Origin: JANPLN01 sp043757265
GTDB lineage: Bacteria > Bdellovibrionota > Bdellovibrionia > Bdellovibrionales > JAGQZY01
DNA length: 64,000 nt
Reading direction: 5' to 3'
Assembly (NCBI GenBank): GCA_043757265.1
Contig: JAYUQP010000066.1
Location: forward strand, 1-64,000
Below, one piece after another: positions 25,563 to 32,299 of this stretch. Positions within the stretch are counted from its first letter, which is position 1; every line of letters starts with the position of its first letter. A program made the translations under genes and the position numbers. The notes beneath the pieces are model-generated. The model was given only the letters and a program-made list of their open reading frames with translations, searched no databases and had not been told where the DNA came from.

Positions 25563-26903
25563 ATGAGAAGTTTATTCGTATTGTTATTTGCTACGTGTTT
25601 TACAATGAATGTATTTGCATCAAACAAAATGATCGTTCGCATCGAAGGGAAATCAGACACAGTTCGCGCTCAACAGATTGTACCAGGGGCAAAAGTCGAA
25701 GCGCTGATTCCAGAATTAGGTATTTATTCTATCGAAACGCCTTCTATAAGAGGGTCGCTTCGCTCAGAAATAACGTTTATTAGAAAACAGCGCGGTGTTG
25801 CCTATGTTCAGGCCGATCACCCAGTCAGCCGACGTGTGGGCAACAGACAGGTGCCAAACGATAAAAGTTTTTCCCAACAATGGGATATGAAATTAGATGC
25901 TACCAACTGGGGCATTGATGCCGTAGGAGCTTGGGGCGGCTTTGGAATCGGAGGACTCGATCCTGCTGGTAACGATGTTGTCGTTGCGGTGGTTGATGGC
26001 GGAGTAGATCTGGTTCACGAAGATCTAGCTGCGAACATCTGGGTCAATAAAAACGAAATTCCAGGCAACGGAAAAGATGACGACAAAAACGGTTACGTTG
26101 ATGACATCAATGGTTGGAATGCATACAGCAATTCTGGCGATGTCACAGAAGACGAGCATGGAACTCATGTTTCAGGGACTGTCGGTGCCATTGGAAACAA
26201 TGCCATCGGAGTTGCAGGAATAAACTGGGGTGCAAAAATAATGGCTATCAATGGCGCGACAAACTCAACGTCCGTTGTTTTAAAAGCCTACGGCTATGTA
26301 CTTAAGCAAAAACAACTTTGGATCAGTTCAGGCGGAAAAGAAGGCGCCAATGTTGTTTCAACAAACTCAAGTTTTGGTGTTGATTATGGAAAGTGCAAAA
26401 GCGGATCATTCCCAGCCTGGAATGACATCTACAATGAAATGGGCAAAGTTGGAATTCTGCATGCCATTGCAACTGCGAACTTAAACATCGACGTGGATGT
26501 TGAAGGCGATGTGCCAACAGGTTGTGACAGCCCATATATTATTGCTGTAACCAACACCCAAAAAGATGGAAAACGTAACGCCAGCGCTGGCTACGGCGTA
26601 AAGATGATCGACATCGGCGCTCCAGGTACAGGTATATACTCGACCGTTACGGGCGACGACTACGGAACAATGACCGGAACATCTATGGCTAGCCCGCACG
26701 TAGCTGGAGCTGTAGCTTACATGCACAGTGCTGCGTCTACGGACTTTAGTTCGTTTTATATGATGGATCCTGCAGGTGCTGCGCTGGCGTTAAAAGAAGT
26801 GATGTTAAAAACCGTCACTCCAGCTGATTCCATGAAGGGCAAGACGGTATCTGGGGGGATTTTAAATCTCAACAAGGCCGCGCAGTCCATGAGTTCTTAT
26901 TAA
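25563..26903 (+). CDS. Subtilisin-like serine protease (S8 family), secreted
   Basis: 446 residues. The signal peptide MRSLFVLLFATCFTMNVFA is followed by a short propeptide of the inhibitor type (up to about residue 95), then the catalytic domain. The triad is clear: Asp145 (AVVDGGVDL), His202 (DEHGTHVSG) and Ser374 (GTSMASPHVAGA). DDDKNGYVDD is a possible calcium loop. It is a secreted or outer-surface protease; predatory bacteria carry many such enzymes for prey digestion. The ATG at 25563 has GGGGGG a few bases upstream and gives a good signal peptide, while the in-frame ATG at 25521 does not. A hairpin terminator follows. Confidence 0.93.
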   Translation: MRSLFVLLFATCFTMNVFASNKMIVRIEGKSDTVRAQQIVPGAKVEALIPELGIYSIETPSIRGSLRSEITFIRKQRGVAYVQADHPVSRRVGNRQVPNDKSFSQQWDMKLDATNWGIDAVGAWGGFGIGGLDPAGNDVVVAVVDGGVDLVHEDLAANIWVNKNEIPGNGKDDDKNGYVDDINGWNAYSNSGDVTEDEHGTHVSGTVGAIGNNAIGVAGINWGAKIMAINGATNSTSVVLKAYGYVLKQKQLWISSGGKEGANVVSTNSSFGVDYGKCKSGSFPAWNDIYNEMGKVGILHAIATANLNIDVDVEGDVPTGCDSPYIIAVTNTQKDGKRNASAGYGVKMIDIGAPGTGIYSTVTGDDYGTMTGTSMASPHVAGAVAYMHSAASTDFSSFYMMDPAGAALALKEVMLKTVTPADSMKGKTVSGGILNLNKAAQSMSSY

Positions 26904-26929
26904 AAAGAACTTTCAAATTGAGAAAAGGA

Positions 26930-26954
26930 GGGGATGCAAATCCCCTTTTTTTTT
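26930..26954 (+). terminator. Rho-independent terminator after the subtilase gene
   Basis: GGGGAT (26930-26935), loop GCAA, ATCCCC (26940-26945), then nine T residues. A classic intrinsic terminator 27 nt after the stop codon. Confidence 0.9.
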
Positions 26955-26988
26955 GCCTTTTATAATTTCCTCAAGTACTAATTAATGA

Positions 26989-27210
26989 ATGGCAAAAGAC
27001 GATTTAATACAGCTCGAGGGGAAGATATCCAATGTCACAGGTGGCGGAATCTATAAGGTCATGCTCGAAAACGGAGTCGAGGTAAACGCTCGGCTTTGTG
27101 GAAAAATGAAACGTTTTAAAATCAAGGTGATCGTGGGCGACCGGGTCACCATTGGTGTGTCTCCTTACGATCCCACTCATGGTCTTATTACATTCCGACA
27201 TAAGGGTTAG
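26989..27210 (+). CDS. infA: Translation initiation factor IF-1
   Basis: 73 residues, the full size of IF-1, with the OB-fold landmarks MAKDDLIQLEGKI, NGVEVNARLCGKMKRFKI, GDRV and SPYDPTHGLITFRHK. It binds the A site of the 30S subunit during initiation. No strong SD precedes the ATG. A TATAAT at 26961-26966 could be its -10 box, giving a leader of about 16 nt. The stop TAG is followed at once by the ATG of tyrS. Confidence 0.96.
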   Translation: MAKDDLIQLEGKISNVTGGGIYKVMLENGVEVNARLCGKMKRFKIKVIVGDRVTIGVSPYDPTHGLITFRHKG

Positions 27211-28497
27211 ATGGACACTATGATATTTAATGATCTAACCGCGCGCGGGCTTGTTTATCAATCAACCCATGACGATCTTTCAACATGGCTCGCCACTCCT
27301 AAAACGTTTTACTGCGGCGTTGATCCCACGTCCGATTGTTTACACATCGGCCACTTGCTGCCGCTGATGACCATGCGGCGTTTGCAGCAGGCAGGGCACA
27401 AGCCTATTTTACTTTTAGGCGGCGCCACAGGAATGATTGGTGATCCCAGCGGTAAGGGGCAGGAACGGCAGCTGCTTGATGCGACGGCTATCGAAAAAAA
27501 TATTTATGGAATTCGTCAGGTCATCGAAAAGTTTATCGACCTTAAGGGCCCCCACGGCGCGATGATTGTAAACAATTCGACCTGGATGGAAAAATTTAGC
27601 TTCATCGATTTTCTGCGCGATGTGGGAAAATACTTTTCGGTCAACTATATGCTAGCGAAGGAATCGGTAAAAAGTCGTATCGAAAGCGATCAGGGAATTT
27701 CGTTCACCGAATTTTCTTATATGGTTTTACAATCCTACGATTTTTTTGTGCTCAACAAAAACTACAGCTGCCAATTACAAATCGGCGGGTCGGATCAATG
27801 GGGCAACATCACCGCAGGCGTTGAATTCATTCGCAAGATGCGAGCCCAAGGTGCAGCCGTCAAAGAAGATGTCGCTGGTTTAACTTTTCCGCTCGTTACC
27901 AAAGCTGACGGCGGAAAATTTGGAAAAACCGAGTCAGGCAATATTTGGCTCGACGCGCGAAAAACCTCGGTCTATCAGTTTTATCAATTTTTGCTCCGTA
28001 TTCCAGATTCCGATATTGTAAAAATGCTTCTTTATTTTAGTTTTTTATCCGTAGAAGAAATTTCGGCTCTCGAGAAGCAAATGACCGAAGCTCCCGAAAA
28101 ACGCGCACCTCAGCTAGCACTTGCTCGCGAACTGACCGCCTTTGTGCACGGAGAGGATGAGCTTAAGAAAGTAGAAAAAGCGTCGCAGGCTTTATTCTCC
28201 GGCGATCTTCGCGAGCTTGATAAGCCATTACTGTTAGAAGTTTTTAGCGAAGCTCCTTCCAGCAAGGTTGCAAAAGCCCAGATGTCCACACTCACTATCG
28301 TCGATCTTTTGGTGGAATGTAAGCTTGCGACATCCAAAGGGATGGCTCGTAAGGATGTTCAGGGCGGCGGTGTATATATCAACAATCAACGTGTCGAAAA
28401 AGAAGACGCTGTAATCAAGCAAGAACAATTGCTCTACCAATCAATGGTCGTGATTCGAAAAGGCAAAAAAACCTACTGCCTTGTTATGTTTGTTTAG
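27211..28497 (+). CDS. tyrS: Tyrosyl-tRNA synthetase
   Basis: 428 residues, class Ic. It charges tRNA-Tyr. HIGH is intact at residues 45-48 (CLHIGHLLPL). The second signature is KFGKTESG in place of KMSKS, as is normal in one branch of TyrRS. YMVLQSYDFFVLN and QIGGSDQWGNI contain the tyrosine-binding residues. A C-terminal S4 domain (VECKLATSKGMARKDVQGG) binds the tRNA. AAGGG precedes the ATG, within the infA end. It is in an operon with infA. Confidence 0.97.
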   Translation: MDTMIFNDLTARGLVYQSTHDDLSTWLATPKTFYCGVDPTSDCLHIGHLLPLMTMRRLQQAGHKPILLLGGATGMIGDPSGKGQERQLLDATAIEKNIYGIRQVIEKFIDLKGPHGAMIVNNSTWMEKFSFIDFLRDVGKYFSVNYMLAKESVKSRIESDQGISFTEFSYMVLQSYDFFVLNKNYSCQLQIGGSDQWGNITAGVEFIRKMRAQGAAVKEDVAGLTFPLVTKADGGKFGKTESGNIWLDARKTSVYQFYQFLLRIPDSDIVKMLLYFSFLSVEEISALEKQMTEAPEKRAPQLALARELTAFVHGEDELKKVEKASQALFSGDLRELDKPLLLEVFSEAPSSKVAKAQMSTLTIVDLLVECKLATSKGMARKDVQGGGVYINNQRVEKEDAVIKQEQLLYQSMVVIRKGKKTYCLVMFV

Positions 28498-28505
28498 GTG
28501 GCGCG

Positions 28506-29279
28506 ATGAAACTCACTTTTGTTTGCATCGGTAACGACGAGTTTGAACACATTCAGGAACTTCTTCCACAATTGAGAGCATTAGCAAGCGAAGTCATCTA
28601 CGTGGACTGTGAATCTAAAGACGGGTCTTTTGAATTTGCGCAAAACCTGGGAATTCGCGTTTTGCAAAAAAAACGTCATGCGAATGCAAACATAAACCGC
28701 TCTGCCGCATTCGAAGTGGCAACTGGTGATTGGATATTTTACGCTGACCCAGATGAGCGTTTTCCAAAGGCAATCATTGAGGATTTAAAAATAAAAATTG
28801 AGCAAAACCCCGAAGCCAAAGGCTTTAAGCTTGCGCGCAAAAACTTTTATTTTGGCTGCTGGTTACGTTACGGCGGTCAGTATCCAGACAACCAGGTGCG
28901 AATCTTTAAACGAGGATTCGCTTCGTTTGCAAACCAGCACGTGCACGAGCGATTGATGGTCGACGGAGTAGTCGGCACTCTGGATGTTGCAATGGAGCAC
29001 TATCCATATTTAACGATTTCGCAATTTATGAAGAAATTTGATTTTTACTCCACGTTTGAAGCGCAGTTTTTGCATCAACAAAATGAAAAAGTGAATTTTA
29101 AGAATACGGTGAAATACTTGCTGGCAAAACCGTTAAATCGTTTTTTTCGACGCTATTTTATAAAGCGTGGATTTCTCGATGGCATTCCCGGTTTTTTCGC
29201 CGCATTTTTTGATGCCGTCGGTTGGATGACCCGATATTTCAAACTTTGGGAAATTCAAAAAAAAGAATTGAAAAAATAA
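28506..29279 (+). CDS. Glycosyltransferase family 2 (WaaE/KdtX-like)
   Basis: 257 residues of the GT2 fold. It begins MKLTFVCIGNDEF, with VIYVDCESKDGS as the nucleotide-sugar binding strand and FYADPDERF as the DxD-like metal motif. The C-terminal KYLLAKPLNRFFRRYFIKRGFLDGIPGF is typical of the WaaE/KdtX branch, which adds a hexose to the lipopolysaccharide core at the inner membrane. The exact sugar is unknown. It follows tyrS after 8 nt with AGGTGG as SD, so it is the last gene of the infA-tyrS transcript. Confidence 0.88.
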   Translation: MKLTFVCIGNDEFEHIQELLPQLRALASEVIYVDCESKDGSFEFAQNLGIRVLQKKRHANANINRSAAFEVATGDWIFYADPDERFPKAIIEDLKIKIEQNPEAKGFKLARKNFYFGCWLRYGGQYPDNQVRIFKRGFASFANQHVHERLMVDGVVGTLDVAMEHYPYLTISQFMKKFDFYSTFEAQFLHQQNEKVNFKNTVKYLLAKPLNRFFRRYFIKRGFLDGIPGFFAAFFDAVGWMTRYFKLWEIQKKELKK

Positions 29280-29307
29280 ATAAGTATCGGTGATCCTGAT
29301 CTTCAAT

Positions 29308-29336
29308 CCGTCATCCTGAGCGCAGCGAAGGATCTC
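29308..29336 (-). repeat. REP-like element, copy A
   Basis: CCGTCATCCTGAGC...GCGAAGGATCTC, the reverse-strand orientation of the same element seen at 29503-29533 and 6216-6245. It folds into a small imperfect hairpin. It lies just after the glycosyltransferase gene. Confidence 0.75.
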
Positions 29337-29414
29337 GCACTCAAGTCGTGCACGAGCTTTGAAACTAAATAAAGATTTGCACACGGAGCTGTTCGTAGTT
29401 CTCTGGATGGCGGC

Positions 29415-29444
29415 GAGTTCCTTCGCTATACATCAGGATGATGG
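29415..29444 (+). repeat. Degenerate REP-like copy
   Basis: GAGTTCCTTCGCT...ATCAGGATGATGG matches the element core with several changes. It lies between the two better copies. Confidence 0.5.
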
Positions 29445-29502
29445 AGAAGAGATTCTCTGCTCACGTTGTGAACTTCTGTACTCTGGCTCAAGAGAATAAA
29501 GC

Positions 29503-29533
29503 GGAGATCCTTCGCTAGGCTCAGGATGACAGG
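29503..29533 (+). repeat. REP-like element, copy B
   Basis: GGAGATCCTTCGCT...GCTCAGGATGACAGG, inverted relative to copy A about 170 bp away. Its 3' end runs directly into a degenerate 20-bp tandem repeat. Confidence 0.75.
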
Positions 29534-29632
29534 CTGGGGAGAGATCAAAATGACGAGTGAGAGATCAGGATGACGGGTGAGAGATCGGAATGACAGATTA
29601 AAGATTGGAATGTGGAAGATAGATTAGAGATT
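29523..29632 (+). repeat. Degenerate ~20-bp tandem repeat growing out of a REP tail
   Basis: Five successive units: AGGATGACAGG..AGATC (24 bp), AAAATGACGAGTGAGAGATC, AGGATGACGGGTGAGAGATC, GGAATGACAGATTAAAGATT and a 26-bp diverged unit. The unit begins with the end of the REP element, which suggests growth by slippage. No coding potential. Confidence 0.75.
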
Positions 29633-29666
29633 GGAATAAGGAGTTACAAATTCGGATACCATAGAG

Positions 29667-29699
29667 ATTCGTCGCTCGTTTGTGCAGCGAGCGACGAAT
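29667..29699. terminator. 12-bp perfect hairpin downstream of small exported protein gene
   Basis: ATTCGTCGCTCG (29667-29678), 9-nt loop, CGAGCGACGAAT (29688-29699). It lies 22 bp past the stop of the minus-strand gene at 29722. No clear U-tract follows, so it may be a terminator or an RNA-stabilising 3' hairpin. Confidence 0.6.
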
Positions 29700-29721
29700 T
29701 CAATAATTGCAATAATAGGAC

Positions 29722-30006
29722 CTATTTTAGTTTACTTGCAGTGAGAACTGGGCACATTTCGCCACTATCAGTAAGTTCATAAACGCTAACGGTTTCGCCT
29801 GTTTCGGAGCTCATAGTAACTTCGAACAAGAAATCGTGTTTTTTAACTATCGAAATGATCGATTCCATGTTGTTTTCATTGTTTCCAATTGCTTCAATAA
29901 CAGCATCGTACTGTAATTTGTCGAAACCGAAAGGTAGCATGGAGCACGCAAGGGCTTGCTGCGAAAATCCTAAAAACAGAACCACTACAAAAATTAACCT
30001 TTTCAT
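29722..30006 (-). CDS. Small exported protein of unknown function (94 aa)
   Basis: The signal peptide MKRLIFVVVLFLGFSQQALA is followed by CSMLPFG. The mature protein has about 75 residues, with two Cys residues (start and MCPV) that may form a disulfide in the periplasm. No family is recognised. The start needed choosing: AAGGAG directly abuts an ATG at 30012 but is six bases from the ATG at 30006, so 30006 is preferred. An ATG at 30108 would bury the signal peptide. It stands alone between repeats and a barrel gene. Confidence 0.65.
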   Translation of the reverse strand: MKRLIFVVVLFLGFSQQALACSMLPFGFDKLQYDAVIEAIGNNENNMESIISIVKKHDFLFEVTMSSETGETVSVYELTDSGEMCPVLTASKLK

Positions 30007-30162
30007 TTTCATCTCCTTAAGACGAGGTTTGGCCAAAGGTATAACGCAATTTGGCAAACCACAAAAAAGTTGTGAGACAATTGTAAAAGAGTGAACCGAA
30101 ACGTTCAAAATTGAGTTAAATCGAATCTAAGCAATCGTCACAACTACGGAGACGATACTTAT

Positions 30163-30723
30163 TTATCTCTTTTTACCACCGGGAAAATAAATTCCAACTT
30201 TGATCGACGTGGAAATCGGAGTCCCATGCGCCGATTCTTCGATAAACATAGTGTGCTCGAGTTCGAAAAATAAGGGCATGGCAGTTTTTCGGTAAAATTT
30301 AACGCCAAAAGCCGCACTCACAACAAAGCTTACTATGGAGTCTTTAATGAAGGACCTGTCTACATGGTTGCTCGAGTAGCCTGCGCCAAGGCCGCCACCG
30401 GCATACCAGGATGAATTGGCTTCGGGGTCGTCGTTTAACATGTAACGGCCTTTTACTTGCGGAACGATAAAGCGCACATCGTTGTGCTTAAAAGAGATGC
30501 CAAAGTCTAAAGCTGCTTGTAAATCGAACTGCGGATCCAAGTTCCATACATAGCCGAGAGTAAATAGAGTGCCCACACCGCGCGAGTTAAGATTACTATA
30601 AGCGGTGGGACCAAACCCTATGATCGTGCGCTGAACCGTTTTGTTACTTTCTTTTGCAAAAGAGCTTGCCGGGAGTAGGAGGTTCAGCAAAAGTAAAAGA
30701 CAAGAGCCTGCCAGAGGGTGCAT
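30163..30723 (-). CDS. Outer-membrane beta-barrel protein, unknown function
   Basis: About 186 residues from ATG at 30723. The signal peptide MHPLAGSCLLLLLNLLLPASSFA is followed by strands such as TIIGFGPTAYSNL, GVGTLFTLGYVWNL, WYAGGGLGAGYSS, IVSFVVSAAFGVKFY and TSIKVGIYFPGG. This is a small porin-like barrel ending in a basic tail. The start is only about 28 bp from the start of the divergent aminopeptidase gene, so the promoters overlap the neighbouring coding starts. A longer in-frame ATG at 30780 would overlap that gene. No strong SD is seen. Confidence 0.65.
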   Translation of the reverse strand: MHPLAGSCLLLLLNLLLPASSFAKESNKTVQRTIIGFGPTAYSNLNSRGVGTLFTLGYVWNLDPQFDLQAALDFGISFKHNDVRFIVPQVKGRYMLNDDPEANSSWYAGGGLGAGYSSNHVDRSFIKDSIVSFVVSAAFGVKFYRKTAMPLFFELEHTMFIEESAHGTPISTSIKVGIYFPGGKKR

Positions 30724-30751
30724 AAGTAAAAGTCTATCTGAGGAGTCTATG

Positions 30752-32224
30752 ATGTCAAACAGCTTATTGGGATTCCACACCCATTCAATTTTATCGGATT
30801 GCCAGTGGGGGGAAACCCAGACGTCAGCACCGCTCGCACAGATTTATTTTTTTGGCGCAAAAGAGACTGTCAGTTCGCGTGTGATCTCAGATATTCCGTT
30901 CGAATGGCAAAAACCCAAAGATAAAAAATCGCCGTTGATTTCGAAATTTTCGGGACGCCGGGGGCCGTGTTGGATTGTTAACATAGAGATTCCTAAGTCG
31001 ATGGGTCACCACGGACAATTCCAGCTCTCCCCCTTCGCCGTAGCTCGCGATACAATGGGTGCAGTTTATCGCGATGCCGGCAGTTTTGAGAATATTGAAA
31101 TTCATTATGTGGGTAAAGACGCCAGCGAATTTTCGGGTATAGTCTGCGGAATCGAGATGGCACAGTATCGCTTCAGAAATTACTGGCCGAAAAAACATCT
31201 GGACGCAAAAAAAATATTCATCAATGCCAAAGGTGTAAAAGACGCAAAAAAAGTTTTGGCAAAAGCCAAAATTTTGGGCGAAGCGGTCAATCTGTCGCGA
31301 CATCTTGTTAACCTTCCGCCCAACGAATTAAATCCCACAAGCTACAGCGATTTTGTTAAAGAGCTTTTCAAGAACACCAAGTGCAAAGTCGAAACATGGA
31401 ATCAAGACAAGCTTGCAAAAGAGGGCCACCATTTGCACGTAGCCGTGGGCCAGGCCTCTGAGCATCCAGCGGCCCTTGTAAAACTCTCCTACCGCGGAAA
31501 CGCGCAACAAAAACATTACAGCTTTGTTGGAAAAGGCATCACCTTTGACTCTGGTGGGCTGGACATAAAAACGGCCGGTGGGATGCGCGACATGAAAAAA
31601 GACATGGGTGGCTCAGCCTCTGTGTTAGGACTGGCGCACTATTTAATTTCGAGCAAATCGAAAATCAACGCGGACTTCTATCTCGCTCTGGCCGAAAACT
31701 CCATTTCTAAAAATGCATTTCGCCCGGGCGACGTTTATTCTACACGATCTGGGAAAACTGTTGAAATTCATAACACCGATGCCGAAGGACGCTTGGTCTT
31801 ATGTGATACGTTGGCTCTCGCTTGTGAAACGAAGCCTGAATGGGTGTTGAACATGGCAACTCTCACCGGTGCGATTAAAGTAGCTCTCGGTGAAACCACG
31901 CCAGGGTTATTTTGCAATAGCGACAAACTTGCTCAGGCGATTTCAAAATCTGCGCAAAGTGCAGGCGACAACTGTTGGCGAATGCCTCTCGATCCTTTTC
32001 AAAAGAATAAACTGAAATCAGAAGTCGCAGATCTTTCTAATGCACATGAGGGGTTTGGTGGGGCAGTGACAGCAGCCCTATTTTTAGAGGCTTTTGTGGG
32101 CGAAACTCCGTGGGCACATTTGGATATTTACTCGTGGACGGGAAGTGCATCGGGGGCACTGTCTGAACGCGGTGGAAATGGGCAGCTTGTTCAGTGCCTG
32201 GCTCATCTTTGCGATTCGCTTTGA
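30752..32224 (+). CDS. Leucyl aminopeptidase family protein (M17)
   Basis: About 490 residues. The M17 signatures are plain: VGKGITFDSGGLDIKTAGGMRDMKKDMGG, containing metal-binding and active-site residues, and NTDAEGRLVLCDTLA. Two metal ions and a Lys/Arg pair cleave N-terminal residues from peptides, usually in the cytoplasm. The N-terminal Macro-like domain is present but diverged. AGGAG six bases before the ATG at 30752 chooses that start; the ATG at 30749 has poor spacing. The divergent barrel gene begins just upstream. Confidence 0.92.
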   Translation: MSNSLLGFHTHSILSDCQWGETQTSAPLAQIYFFGAKETVSSRVISDIPFEWQKPKDKKSPLISKFSGRRGPCWIVNIEIPKSMGHHGQFQLSPFAVARDTMGAVYRDAGSFENIEIHYVGKDASEFSGIVCGIEMAQYRFRNYWPKKHLDAKKIFINAKGVKDAKKVLAKAKILGEAVNLSRHLVNLPPNELNPTSYSDFVKELFKNTKCKVETWNQDKLAKEGHHLHVAVGQASEHPAALVKLSYRGNAQQKHYSFVGKGITFDSGGLDIKTAGGMRDMKKDMGGSASVLGLAHYLISSKSKINADFYLALAENSISKNAFRPGDVYSTRSGKTVEIHNTDAEGRLVLCDTLALACETKPEWVLNMATLTGAIKVALGETTPGLFCNSDKLAQAISKSAQSAGDNCWRMPLDPFQKNKLKSEVADLSNAHEGFGGAVTAALFLEAFVGETPWAHLDIYSWTGSASGALSERGGNGQLVQCLAHLCDSL

Positions 32225-32265
32225 GGTTGCTACAATTTAAATTTTTCATTGATTTTACTCAGGTA

Positions 32266-32293
32266 TTGACACCGTAAATTGTTTTTATATATT
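32266..32293 (+). promoter_or_regulatory. Strong candidate promoter of the ethylene-receptor-like kinase
   Basis: TTGACA (32266-32271), 16-bp spacer, TATATT (32288-32293). The predicted start, seven bases after the -10 box, falls on the A of the ATG at 32300, implying a leaderless mRNA. Confidence 0.55.
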
Positions 32294-32299
32294 GCTTTG

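Noticed and set aside
29523..29632. Tandem 20-bp array as possible CRISPR
   Set aside because: Units are contiguous with no spacers, vary in length and start from a REP tail; no cas genes are nearby.
32279..32299. TTG start of the ethylene-receptor-like kinase
   Set aside because: It lies between or within the promoter boxes and has no SD; the ATG at 32300 fits the predicted transcript start and the family N-terminus.
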